The notes under the pieces are model-generated. The model saw only the letters and a list, made by a program, of their open reading frames with translations, ran no database searches and was not told the origin of the DNA. Of a stretch of DNA of 64,000 nt, positions 35,904 to 48,039 are shown one piece after another (the first letter of the stretch is position 1; each line of letters starts with the position of its first letter). The DNA comes from Prunella strophiata (lineage: Eukaryota > Chordata > Aves > Passeriformes > Prunellidae). The translations under genes were made by a program, and so were the position numbers. Where the stretch lies: NCBI GenBank assembly GCA_036583965.1, contig JAZBQD010000034.1, positions 2,728,001 to 2,792,000 on the forward strand, read 5' to 3'.

Positions 35904-38900
35904 AGCCTAACAGTGCCTGTGGACAAGCTGTGCAGTCTGATTGCCAGTGCTGGAGGTGCAGGTACCCAGAGCTCACCTGTCCCTGCCCCTGGCACAGTGA
36001 GCAGGACGTGGTGCCCTGGGTGTGCACTCACTGAGCAGATGGAATCCTCTTCTGAGCTCACCTGGTGACCCAGGCATCACTGCCCAGCTCAGAGAAACCC
36101 AGAGCTGACAATTTTCTCCCTTTGGAACCCAGAGAGCTCTCAGTGGAGACACAGCCAAAGGTATTTACATCTATGGATGTCAGCAGCACTGCAGGATGTG
36201 ATGCTCATCAGGTACCTCAGCTCCTCAGGCCTTGGAGGATGCCCTGAACAACCCTCACCCCCTGTGGAAGCCCTGAAGGGCTCAGTCACACTGAGCACAG
36301 CTCCTGCCTTGTCCCAGTGCTCCTTTGATTCTGCAGGGAGCAGCAGAAAAGGCCATGTGGAAATGCATCCTGCTGAGCTTTTGTGCTCTGGCTTTCCAGT
36401 GCAGCTGTGGTGGAAGGAACATCTCCCAGCTCTCCCAGACTCACCCCTTAGACGCAGAAAGAGCTGGGCAGGACAGAAACCAGAAGCTGTGGCTCCCACA
36501 TTTCCCAGGTGTGTGGAGTGGGAGCAGCCCTTGTCCACCCCAGCCCTGTGCTTTGGTGTAGTTGTCACTGCCACTGGCTTCGTGGTGGCACCCTGGGCTC
36601 ATCTTGTCAGTGTTCCCCACTGGAAACACAGGGGAAGCCCCACATGATGGTTAAAGTCACAGCCACCATTCTGGGGTAGCTGTAGCCCAGGAATCCCCAG
36701 AAATTCCAGTCTTTCCATTCTGGGAAGGGCTGAACCCTTGAAGTGTGGAGGAGGGTATGAATCAGTATCTGTGAGCATGGCAGAGGCACAGGTTTCAAGG
36801 CTATTTCATCTGGGAAGAGCCTAAATGCAGATGAAGATTCAAGTGGGATCAATTTCTAATTACAACAAGAGTTACCTGAACTCCTACCATGCATAAGAAT
36901 CACTTTTTCCTAATGAAGAATACTGTGGTAGTTTTCAAATGTCTTCAGCAGCTAGACTGTTTTAACCAAAGCAATTCCAGCCTACCTTCCAAGCAGGCTG
37001 CTCTGACAGATGATGAGCAGAGGGAATGCTCAGTGATGGATTCCATTAAGATTTTATGTGCCACACCAAACAGACCTAATTATTTCATATCATTTGAAAG
37101 CCTGAATTCCTCACTTTGCAGATGGTAAAATGAGATCCTTTCCTGATGAGTTCCAAGGTACCAGTTGCTAAAACCAGATGGGAACTGAACAGGCATGTGT
37201 GGAAGGGCAGGGAAGTGTCACCCAGCAGGAGGTGCTGGGCAGGTCTGCACTGTCACTGCTCATCTGCCAGAAAAGGTGGCTCCATGTTCACACAAACCCA
37301 GGGGACTGAGTGCCTTCCACTCAGCACAGTCACTTCTGATCTTACTGCTTGAGGAGATCCCTGGATGCTCATTCTCCTTGGGTGTTTTTATCAGTCAAGT
37401 CTCAGACTGAAGATAAGGGAACCTGGCTTTTGAAGTGGTGCAATTTTAGAGTTTCTGGATTCAGAGGATAATAGCTATTGAGGAATGCAGAAGCATTTGA
37501 ACTGAGAAGTGTTTCCCATAAAATGGCTCTCCCAGTGACAAGAGTGATTTTTTGGGGAAGATGCTGATGAAGAAACAGACTTCACCTTTGCCTGCAAACA
37601 AAGAGCTGATATGTTCCACAGCTTCCTTATTGCACCAAGGCAGGAGATCTGCTGCTGTGGTTTGTGAAAGATGCGGGAGAAAGGAGATGAGGCAAAGATA
37701 CAGGCTTCCAAGTTCATTTCTGATCTCTGCAACAGCAGCCTTGGCCTTCCAGCCTCACTGTGCCTCTGAGCCAGGAGCATGGATGAGATGAGAAGGTCTG
37801 CTCACAACCTCCTCAAATGCTCTGGAGATCAGCAAGAGCCACGTGAGCAGCTCCAGCCAGGAACAGCACGTGTCCTTGGGCTGTTTCCATGTCACCCTTC
37901 CAGTCAGAGCCAGCAGGGCCTTGGGGGGATCTCTGGCCCCCTGTGCCAGCTTCCAGCCCTCCCTCACTGAATGCTCAGGGGATTCTACCCCCACCCCAGC
38001 ACCCAAGTGATGTTACCAGCCTTTCTAATGCCAGCTACCAGAATTTTGGAGTGTTCCTGTTCACTGCCTGCCACCATCCTGTGATCAGCTTCTTGGAGTG
38101 GGTTCCATTCTTGCAGATGTCCAGAAGCACAGGAAATCCTTCCTGTAGATGTTTCCCCTGGCAGTTTGGACCAAAACCAGCAGATGAGTTCTCAAATAAT
38201 TTCTTCTCCTGATGTGGTTCATGCTCGATTTGCAACAAATATTGCCTAAATTGGCAGCTGTTTTTTTATTATTATATTATAACAGGCTTCCCAGAAACGT
38301 GTTCCTCCTGGTCTTTTAAATCCTGAGGAACAAAGTATTTGCTTGTAATCCCACTTCCTCCCTCCCTTTGTAATACACTTCAGATAGACCTTGGATAAAG
38401 CATTTTCTTCACTGAGGAAGAGCCCAGAATGGACTTGGGATTGTTCCAGAAATTGTGTCTTTCTGGATTGTGTTCTTCCATAATTTTATCCTTAATTTGA
38501 AGTAAATTCTATACATGCTGGTGTCAACGAAAACCTGAACATAAAGTGGTCTGTGCTGCTATCCTGACTCTGCAAACAGACCACCTGGAAGTTAAATGGG
38601 AGAAGTGGGACCTGCCTCAAATGTTCTGCAAATTTTCTGCATAAACCTGGGAAATGACAGAGCCACACACAGACAGAACAGACTCAGCAGCCCTTGTAAA
38701 TTAAAAAACCCCAGGATCTTGACAGGAAGAATTTCTCGATGCTTCTCCAGATCATTTTGCTCAGAGAGGCCTTAGGAGCTGGACTCCAGGGCAGTGACAG
38801 GTCAGAGTAAAGCACAGAGGGGATGCACACAAGCAAGTCTCCAGGCCTTGAGCTGGGACTGGGACACACAACAGTGCTGTCTGGTTTGTTGTGTCCAGTC

Positions 38901-41900
38901 AAACAGAGCAGTTGGGATGACTGTCAGTCTCTGCTCTTGGGTCTGCCTCCATGCTGGAGAGTCCTTGGCACAACTCAGAGCACTTGGAGGCTGCTCTGAT
39001 CATTTATTGCTGGGTGCCCCACAGGGCTGTGCTATCCAAAGAGCAGAAATGCTCTTTTCCCCAGTTAGGTCTTGGCACACCTTAGGTACAGTTGGGGTCT
39101 TCCCAGCCAAACAAAGCAAGCAAATCAGGTCTCATGACTGCAGAGCCTTCTCTGCCCACTGAAATGCTCTTCACATCTCTGTTGTGTGGTCAGTGGAGTC
39201 AAAGTGATCTGCTCTGGGCCAGGATCCTGTGTGAGATCAGAAGACTTAAAGAGTATTATGGAGCAACACCCCCAAATCATGTTGGACCAGTCGTGCTCAC
39301 AAGAATCAGGCTGGATGATTTGCAAATGCTGACAGACAACAGACAGTCTGGGTTTGGGGTGACAGCTCTGCCTTATGTGGGGGAGGCAGGTCAGAGGCTG
39401 GGACCACCTCAGGCAAAAAGTGAAAGTCAAGGAGAGAATAAAAGAAAAACAAAGGAAAAGGAGAAAAGATCAGATCGTTTTAAAATTAATTGATGAATCC
39501 AAGTCACCAATTTTCAAAATCACATATTCACCTTCTCCAAGTGTGTTGTTTCCTGCAGATTTTGCCAGGAAATAGAAAGATCATCCTGAAGTTTTGGCCA
39601 CACTGCCAGCTCCCCTGTGCTTTCCCAGAGCACCATCCAAAGGTGTGACTGTCACAGGGATGCTGTATGACCATGGATGCTGTATGGCAGCACTGTTTGC
39701 TCAGCTGCCCTGTGGCATCTGGAGTGGTTCCACCCCTCCCAGTGGCATTTGGTCAGCACCAGCTGCTCATTGCACAGCCACAAGGACGTCACTGTGCCAG
39801 GGATGTACAAGCAGTCCTGTGGGGAGTGTTGCAATGTCCTTGGAAATGAGGAGCTAGGGGTGAAAATCTCCACATCCTGTTCCAAATCCCCCGGACCAGC
39901 CAGGACTCGTTCCTTGGGTTTTGCATGCTGTTTATCTTGGGTGATGAGATCAGGTACCTTTTCAGGTTCAAGTGGCCCATCTGTGCCTGCAGCTCAATGC
40001 ACTGTGACTGCATCAGGCCCTTGAGGCCCATCAGAGTGTGGAAGCTGATCCTGCAGCAGCAAAGGCTCAGTGGAGGCAGCGATGCAGATCCTGCGGCCGC
40101 GGCCGTCACTGAGCCCAGCCGTGGATGTCCCTGAGCTTTGGGCTCCACTCTGCAGCAAACATGCCTTGATTAGCTGCTCTGGAGAAGGCCTTTGTGTTTA
40201 TTCTGGATGCTTTCTCTTCTTCCCATCAGTGATTTGGTGGAGTCCAGCCTTTTGTGGCTCTCCAGAGCCTGATCATCTGGGACTGGTCAGGGGACAATGA
40301 CAGAACTGTCTTCTTTTTCAGCCTTTCCCACAAAAAAGCAACGTGCTTGAAACATTTTTTTTTTTTTCCATTTGCTTACTTCAGTGCATTGTGTCCTTCT
40401 GCTACAGCTTGTCTTTATCATGTCATTTTGAAGCACCTGCTCATTCACATTTTCCTGTAGCATGGAATTGCTTTATGAGAGCTACTGAAGTTGGCATATT
40501 TTAATTAAGATCTGGGGGTGCAAAGGAAATGTGCCTACCCTTGCAAGATTTAGAGCAACAGCTGGACAGAAAAAGTTTAGCTTCCAGCAGGAAGACAAAA
40601 GTAGCAAATAATAATTAACAATAATTATTGCCCTGCCCTGATACAGGGCAAAATGTTGAAGTTCCTCAATTTTCAGCAATAAGTGCCCAGCAAACATCAT
40701 AAAAATGAGTCATTAAAACTATTTTGGTTTGTGCTTTTTGAGATGCTTTATTTGACTGATCATCTTACTGCATTTTTGTTACCATGTAAATATCTCACTG
40801 CAACTCATCCTGAACCCAAGAGCAGAATTTTGCGGATGTTTTCAAAATGGGTTTATTAAAAAAAATAAAAGGTCTTAAGGTCAAAATTAAAAGAATGGGA
40901 TATTTTCCAGCAATAATAGAAAACAGAATCTGGACTGAAAAATCCCTAACCAGTTTTATCAATGGCATTTGCAAGTAATTTTCAGAGGCAGCAATTAGAC
41001 ACTGAGAGATGGAGTTAAGCAAGTTTTGGGAGTCTCCACTCAGGCTCGAGAGGGGACAAGGTGCTGCCTGCAAGAGGTTGGTGCAGCCTTGTCCTTCTCC
41101 AGGACCATTCCTACAGACACACCCTTGTCCACTTCCCTTGGGAGAGACCCATTGGGCCTCTGTGAGTGCACCATAAACTCCAAAGATGATATTTGCAGAG
41201 AAGTCCACCACCTGTGAAGTCCCTGCAAGAGTTTTCCAAAGAAGGAGGGACTTGGTTTTGCTGGGCCAGCCAGCCAGAACCTCTTGAGTCAAACGTGCAG
41301 GAAGAAGGATGCCCAGCTCACAGCTCTCAGCTGCAGTGAGCCTGAACTTTCAGGTGTATCCTTCACTGCAGAAGAGCTGCCCTCACCACAGGTAGGAGAT
41401 TTTAGTGCAGAAGGGATGATCTCCACTGCTCTTCCTGTCCAGACTGGGAGAACCATGCCCCAAGCAGTGCTGGAAATTTTCCTTGAAGTCACATCTAGGG
41501 CCACAATAATAAATAATAAATCAGCAGCCTATAAGTTAGAGACAGATTTTTAAAAAAAGGAACCAAAAGCACTGAATGGTCTCAAAGGTCTTCTGGTCAC
41601 TGCTTCTGCCTGCAGCCTTCCTCATGAGGAGCCAGAACCCAGGTATGCAGGGGTGGCACATTGTGTCTTGACAGCTTGTACACAAGCTTGAGAGGTGACA
41701 GAAGGTGCTCTTGTTCAGGGGGGCATTTTTCCTGTCACTTCTCCCAGTGCTGAATCACTGAGTAACTAAAGATGAAAACCCTGAGCTGTCCTAGACACAG
41801 AGAAGGCAGTTGTCTACTGCCTTCTGTCTTGAGAGCTCTTCTCCCCACCCACGCTTGGCTGACTGCAGAGATCTGAAGATGGGCTATATGGTAGCTGTCA

Positions 41901-42987
41901 TGGCATCAAAGCCTCTTTGACACCTTTTTGTTTTGCTTTTTCACTTCTTAACAATTCCCTTCTCTGGGCTTTTATTTCCTTCCACCAGTTTTCCCATAAT
42001 TTTCAGTCTTTCCTTAATGGCATGCAGCCTCAGTCACACTGGAGTTCCAGCCTTGGCTGACCTCTTGCAGGTGTGCACCTGAGGTAATTTTAGCTCCTTT
42101 CTGACAAAACACCCCTTTTTGGGGTGGGTGGGACAAGTGCTTCATTCATCAGCACCCTTGAGGCCCTTTGGTGTGCTCACAACATCCAGGAAATCTCAGA
42201 TCTCAGACAGGTGGGAAGCACGTTGCAAGCTAAACTGGATTCCCTTGAAGACTCTGTGAATAAGTTTCTGACTCTGTCAGAGGTAATGAATAAACTTCAC
42301 AAAGGATTGGGAAGACACCTTCTCTTTGGATTCCTTGCTTAGATCCCAGTGCAATCTCTGAAGGGTTTCTCCCGTTCTGGGGCTGTTTTTGTGAGTCTGT
42401 GCCGCCCAGTGCCTCAGGTTTGTGCTTTTTGATTGACAATGGGGCATTTCCTTCACTTCCCAGCACCATCTTCCTCTGCTTCATTGCAGGGAAGGTCAAC
42501 AGGCCCCATGTCTGATGGTCACCCCTTGGGCTGAGCTCTCCTTGGGAGCTGGTTCATCTCCCTTTCCTGTGCCCCAAGATGAACGTCCAAGAATGGGGAA
42601 AAAAGTGCCAATTTTTCAAAGATACTTGCCTGACTAGGGAGTTCAATTTTCAGTTTCAGAAGTGACTTGGACACTGAGAAACTGAAGTGTATGACTGGAG
42701 AGCTCAGTGCAGCCTCCTGCAGAGCCATGCCCTAAAGTTCATGAGCTGTTTGGGGTGCACAAATAGCCCAGCACACTCCCACTTAGAGGTGTGAGCACAG
42801 GTCCCAAAAACCAAGATGCTGACCCACATTTGGTCATGGGCAGTGAGGGTGCAGCAGGATTTTTGCACAGCTCAGGTCTACCCAAACTGCAGGGAAATCC
42901 AGCAAGAACTTGAGTGCCAAAGCCAGGTCAGTGGATGTCCATGATGGAGTACAACTACTAAAAATCAAGAGTTTCTGCATGGAGTCT

Positions 42988-43045
42988 GGACCTGGACCTG
43001 GACCTGGACCTGGACCTGGACCTGGACCTGGACCTGGACCTGGAC
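42988..43045. repeat. (GGACCT)n hexanucleotide microsatellite
   Basis: About nine and a half perfect GGACCT units. In frame it reads Gly-Pro repeats on both strands, giving false ORFs. Confidence 0.97.
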
Positions 43046-44357
43046 TATCCCCCACCAGATGCACAGGTTGGGAGCAGTTGCCTGACACTGTGCTGTGGCT
43101 GCTCCAACCTCCTGCTGTCCTTTGAAGTGCCCTGGCCAGGAGCTGAGCCACTGACATCAGACTTGGCCTCTGTTTTTATGAGGTGTCTTTCAGTCCCTTC
43201 CTTGTTGACCACTTGCAGATCCCTGTGGGACAGTAAGATCTTGTGAGTGGCATCTGAGAGTGAGGAAGGTCTGACGTGTACCAGGTGCAGAGCCTGCAGC
43301 TCTGCTCACAAAAAGTTGAAAAACAGATGTTAAAATGCTACAAAGATAAAGCCCTCTTAAGCTTAGAGGAAAGAGAGGTCTGTTGAGAATGGGAGGGAGT
43401 CGTGGGACAGGGAGGTGAGAGCTGGGACTTGAAGAAAACTCGGGATCCTGTGCAGGACTATCCAAGGAATATCCAGAAGAAAAGATGTGAAGTGAGGGAG
43501 GGAGCCAAGTGCCTGGGGGAGAACCATGCCAGGCTGGGCTCCATCACTTCCCAGGCTCAGCTGCAGCTGCAGTGGGTGACAATGCAGAGGTGCTGCTCCC
43601 CCTGGGTGGTTCTGCAGCTCCTGCTGCACCCCTGCCCATGGCCCTGTGCTCCCCAAAGCTGGCTCAGCTGGGCAGTGCTCTGGGAAGCTGTTCATGGCCT
43701 GGTGCCAGTGCCTGGTGGCCCTTGACTGCAGGGCATCCTCCCCTGAGCATCCTGTGAATGTGTAGCTGGTGCCCATGAGCTGGCACACCTTGGCCCATCA
43801 GGTGACCCAGGCCAGGACAGAACCTTGCATTTGGCCAGCATGTGAGACCCCTTCAGCTCAGCTTTCTTCTCTGTCCCTTCCTCTGTTAACACAGAGACTC
43901 TGCACGTGCTTTCTCTCTAACCACCCCAAGAACACCCCGTGGGTAATTCTGGGGTCACAGTGGGGAGGTGCTTTCCACACCCAGCGCTCGCTGTCGCCTG
44001 AGCAGCTGCTCACTGCTTTTGGTGCCTCTTGCCAGTCTACAGAGCAGCTCCACGGAGTCTCTGAATGTAGCATCCAGCCCATCTCAGTCTCCCTGCCAGC
44101 TGGTGCTTCTAGCAGGTGAGAAGGAAGGAGGCAGGCAGAGCAGGACAGAGCAGGAGGGGTTTGGCTGCCTGCTTGAAGACCCAGGACTAAACCAGAGCTG
44201 GAGCACTGATGTTGCAGGTGCCTGGTTAAAGCAAAGAGAAAATACGCATGTAAAGCCTTTATTTTTTCCATTCATCACAAAGCACTTTTTATTTCTGACC
44301 TTAGCCTCAAGAACTGTGCCAGACATGTTCTGTGATTTCTCCCCTTTTCCCCTCCAG

Positions 44358-44434
44358 ATGTCCAAATGGATTCTTCGGACAGAGATGTTTGGAGAAACTG
44401 CCTTTGCGATTGTACATGCCAGATCCTAAGCAAA
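44358..44434 (+). CDS. NRG2: NRG2 exon: EGF C-terminal loop, beta type
   Basis: This 77-nt exon has acceptor CCCCTCCAG and donor GTATGT. It completes the split Lys codon and encodes CPNGFFGQRCLEKLPLRLYM then PDPKQ, supplying the fifth and sixth EGF cysteines. As I recall it, this is the human NRG2 beta loop unchanged. It leaves one base (A), which the microexon AG completes to Lys. The C-terminal loop sets ErbB affinity and isoform identity. It lies only 251 nt upstream of the alpha-type exon. Retaining that short intron would add 22 residues starting SMFEDKKC and stop at TAG 44497-44499. Splicing into the alpha exon instead shifts its frame (see the finding on dual-frame use). Confidence 0.96.
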
Positions 44435-44685
44435 GTATGTTTGAAGACAAAAAATGCACCACACTACCTAAAACCTCCCGGGCACAGCGGTGGATGTAGA
44501 GTGCTCTAGTCAGGGATGGCTCTTGCTGTCAGCTTTGGGTAGGGCTTAGGGCTGCAGGTAAGGGTGAAGGCTGAAAGCAGACAGATAGGAGCCGTGGAAG
44601 GGATCAGAAGGGGCCTCAGTTCAGCCTGTTTGAGTGTCATTTTGCTATCTTGTTTCTCTCTTTCTGGTTTTCTCTCTTCCGGTAG
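44435..44685 (+). other. NRG2: Short NRG2 intron between alternative EGF-loop exons (251 nt)
   Basis: This intron begins GTATGT and ends TCTTCCGGTAG after a clear pyrimidine stretch (44643-44680). It is long enough to be spliced by the normal machinery, so joining both loop exons is physically possible rather than sterically blocked. Confidence 0.8.
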
Positions 44686-44744
44686 GTGTCCGATCGAATT
44701 CACAGGAGACCGGTGTCAGCATTTCGCAATGGTCAGCTTCTCCA
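44686..44744 (+). CDS. NRG2: NRG2 exon: EGF C-terminal loop, alpha type
   Basis: This 59-nt exon has acceptor CCGGTAG and donor GTATGT. Joined to the EGF exon it completes Lys and encodes CPIEFTGDRCQHFAMVSFS, with the fifth and sixth EGF cysteines, then the split codon for Lys. It corresponds to the human NRG2 alpha loop (recalled as CPVGYTGDRCQQFAMVNFS), differing at about five of nineteen positions. The EFTGDRC core is what NRG1 beta carries. It uses the same entry and exit phases as the beta exon, so the two are interchangeable. If intron 3' of it is retained, the frame stops near 44803, within about 60 nt and before the minisatellite. Confidence 0.93.
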
Positions 44745-44914
44745 GTATGTCTCTTTCTACTTCTCTCTCTCCTTGTTGTTGTAGCTCTGTGTCATGTCCT
44801 TAAAGCAGGTTCTTCTGTTCTCCAAGAGCCCTCCTCCTGTGCACTCCCAGCTCTGCTTGGTGCTAAGAGGAGCTGTGACCGTGTCCAAGAGGAGAACTGG
44901 GGCTCGTTATCTCC

Positions 44915-47905
44915 CCGTGTGCAGGGCAGGATTTGGACATTTCCCCTGTGCTGTGCAGGGCAGGATTTGGACATTTCCCCTGTGCTGTGCAGGGCAGGAT
45001 TCTGTGCAGGGCAGGATTTGGACATTTCCCCTGTGCTGTGCAGGACAGGATTTGGACATTTCCCCTGTGCTGTGCAGGGCAGGATTTGGACATTTCCTCT
45101 GTGCAGGGCAGGATTTGGACATTTCCTCTGTGCAGGGCAGGATTTGGACATTTCCTCTGTGCAGGGCAGGATTTGGACATTTCCTCTGTGCAGGGCAGGA
45201 TTTGGACATTTCCTCTGTGCAGGGCAGGATTTGGACATTTCCTCTGTGCAGGGCAGGATTTGGACATTTCCTCTGTGCAGGGCAGGATTTGGACATTTCC
45301 TCTGTGCAGGGCAGGATTTGGACATTTCCTCTGTGCAGGGCAGGATTTGGACATTTCCTCTGTGCAGGGCAGGATTTGGGAACTTCCCCTATGCTGTACA
45401 GGACAGGATTTGGACATTTCCCCTGTGCTGTGCAGGGCAGGATTTGGGCATTTCCTCTGTACAGGGCAGGATTTGGACATTTCCCCTGTGCTGTGCAGGG
45501 CAGGATTTGGACATTTCCTCTGTGCAGGGCAGGATTTGGACATTTCCTCTGTGCAGGGCAGGATTTGGACATTTCCCCTGTGCTGTGCAGGGCAGGATTT
45601 GGACATTTCCTCTGTGCAGGGCAGGATTTGGACATTTCCTCTGTGCAGGGCAGGATTTGGACATTTCCTCTGTGCAGGGCAGGATTTGGACATTTCCCCT
45701 GTGCTGTGCAGGGCAGGATTTGGACATTTCCTCTGTGCAGGGCAGGATTTGGACATTTCCCCTGTGCTGTGCAGGGCAGGATTTGGACATTTCCTCTGTG
45801 CAGGGCAGGATTTGGACATTTCCCCTGTGCTGTGCAGGGCAGGATTTGGACATTTCCTCTGTGCAGGGCAGGATTTGGACATTTCCTCTGTGCAGGGCAG
45901 GATTTGGACATTTCCCCTGTGCTGTGCAGGGCAGGATTTGGACATTTCCCCTGTGCTGTGCAGGGCAGGATTTGGACATTTCCTCTGTGCAGGGCAGGAT
46001 TTGGACATTTCCTCTGTGCAGGGCAGGATTTGGACATTTCCTCTGTGCAGGGCAGGATTTGGACATTTCCTCTGTGCAGGGCAGGATTTGGACATTTCCT
46101 CTGTGCAGGGCAGGATTTGGACATTTCCTCTGTGCAGGGCAGGATTTGGACATTTCCTCTGTGCAGGGCAGGATTTGGACATTTCCCCTGTGCTGTGCAG
46201 GGCAGGATTTGGACATTTCCCCTGTGCTGTGCAGGGCAGGATTTGGACATTTCCTCTGTGCAGGGCAGGATTTGGACATTTCCTCTGTGCAGGGCAGGAT
46301 TTGGACATTTCCTCTGTGCAGGGCAGGATTTGGACATTTCCTCTGTGCAGGGCAGGATTTGGACATTTCCTCTGTGCAGGGCAGGATTTGGACATTTCCT
46401 CTGTGCAGGGCAGGATTTGGACATTTCCTCTGTGCAGGGCAGGATTTGGACATTTCCTCTGTGCAGGGCAGGATTTGGACATTTCCTCTGTGCAGGGCAG
46501 GATTTGGACATTTCCTCTGTGCAGGGCAGGATTTGGACATTTCCTCTGTGCAGGGCAGGATTTGGACATTTCCCCTGTGCTGTGCAGGGCAGGATTTGGA
46601 CATTTCCTCTGTACAGGGCAGGATTTGGACATTTCCCCTGTGCTGTGCAGGGCAGGATTTGGACATTTCCTCTGTACAGGGCAGGATTTGGACATTTCCC
46701 CTGTGCTGTGCAGGGCAGGATTTGGACATTTCCTCTGTGCAGGGCAGGATTTGGACATTTCCCCTGTGCTGTGCAGGGAAGGATTTGGACATTTCCCCTG
46801 TGCTGTGCAGGGCAGGATTTGGACATTTCCCCTGTGCTGTGCAGGGCAGGATTTGGACATTTCCCCTGTGCTGTGCAGGGCAGGATTTGGACATTTCCCC
46901 TGTGCTGTGCAGGGCAGGATTTGGACATTTCCCCTGTGCTGTGCAGGGCAGGATTTGGACATTTCCCCTGTGCTGTGCAGGGCAGGATTTGGACATTTCC
47001 CCTGTGCTGTGCAGGGCAGGATTTGGACATTTCCTCTGTGCAGGGCAGGATTTGGACATTTCCTCTGTGCTGTGCAGGGAAGGATTTGGACATTTCCCCT
47101 GTGCTGTGCAGGGCAGGATTTGGACATTTCCTCTGTGCAGGGCAGGATTTGGACATTTCCCCTGTGCTGTGCAGGGCAGGATTTGGACATTTCCTCTGTG
47201 CAGGGCAGGATTTGGACATTTCCTCTGTGCAGGGCAGGATTTGGACATTTCCCCTGTGCTGTGCAGGGCAGGATTTGGACATTTCCCCTGTGCTGTGCAG
47301 GGCAGGATTTGGACATTTCCTCTGTGCAGGGCAGGATTCTGTACAGGGCAGGATTTGGACATTTCCCCTGTGCTGTGCAGGGCAGGATTTGGACATTTCC
47401 CCTGTGCTGTGCAGGGCAGGATTTGGACATTTCCCCTGTGCTGTGCAGGGCAGGATTTGGACATTTCCCCTGTGCTGTGCAGGGCAGGATTTGGACATTT
47501 CCTCTGTGCAGGGCAGGATTTGGACATTTCCCCTGTGCTGTGCAGGGCAGGATTTGGACATTTCCCCTGTGCTGTGCAGGGCAGGATTTGGACATTTCCC
47601 CTGTGCTGTGCAGGGCAGGATTCTGTACAGGGCAGGATTTGGACATTTCCTCTGTGCAGGGCAGGATTCTGTACAGGGCAGGATTTGGACATTTCCCCTG
47701 TGCTGTGCAGGGCAGGATTCTGTACAGGGCAGGATTTGGACATTTCCTCTGTGCAGGGCAGGATTTGGACATTTCCTCTGTGCAGGGCAGGATTTGGACA
47801 TTTCCTCTGTGCAGGGCAGGATTTGGACATTTCCCCTGTGCTGTGCAGGGCAGGATTTGGACATTTCCCCTGTGCTGTGCAGGGCAGGATTTGGACATTT
47901 CCCCT
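44915..47905 (+). repeat. Intronic minisatellite, 29/34-bp units, about 95-100 copies
   Basis: A tandem array starts about 170 bp downstream of the alpha-type exon. The core of each unit is GCAGGATTTGGACATTTCC. Short units (29 bp) continue TCTGTGCAGG; long units (34 bp) continue CCTGTGCTGTGCAGG, i.e. a TGCTG insertion. A few 17-bp units lack the middle part (for example 44997-45013, 47333-47349). Runs of short units dominate 45080-45370 and 45960-46570, while long units run together at 46780-47030, suggesting local homogenisation. Point variants are rare (CAGGACAGG at 45052 and 45400; GAAGG at 46779; TGTACAGG in several). Neither unit contains a stop codon in any frame, so all reading frames stay open across it. 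The copy number is my line-by-line estimate, and the array may be collapsed or expanded in the assembly. Confidence 0.97.
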
Positions 47906-48039
47906 GGTTACAGAGCAGGAAACCTGTGACCCTCCCTGTGACCCCTCTGTGAGTGTCCCTGAAACCCATCCTGCCTCCACTGGCTGACTGGACCCACCAC
48001 AAATGGTGGGTTTAAAGAGAGGCTTTTTAAAAAGAGCCA

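Larger units (their letters stand above)
35234..44357 (+). other. NRG2: NRG2 intron between EGF exon and beta-type loop exon (9.1 kb)
   Basis: The main repeats are a C homopolymer run (about 35890-35902) and a perfect GGACCT hexanucleotide array (42988-43045). A short CpG cluster with a NotI site lies at about 40080-40125. No CR1 copy or exon was recognised. Confidence 0.65.

Noticed and set aside
39600..40140. Possible retrocopy on the minus strand (partly open frames, CpG cluster near 40085)
   Set aside because: The best frame is interrupted near its centre, no protein was recognised, and no poly-A tail or target duplication was seen.
42834..43157. Gly-Pro repeat ORFs on both strands
   Set aside because: They come from the GGACCT microsatellite and lack splice sites or homologous flanks.
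44915..47905. CRISPR-like or repeat-protein array
   Set aside because: Units are directly adjacent without unique spacers and the host is a vertebrate; it is a minisatellite.
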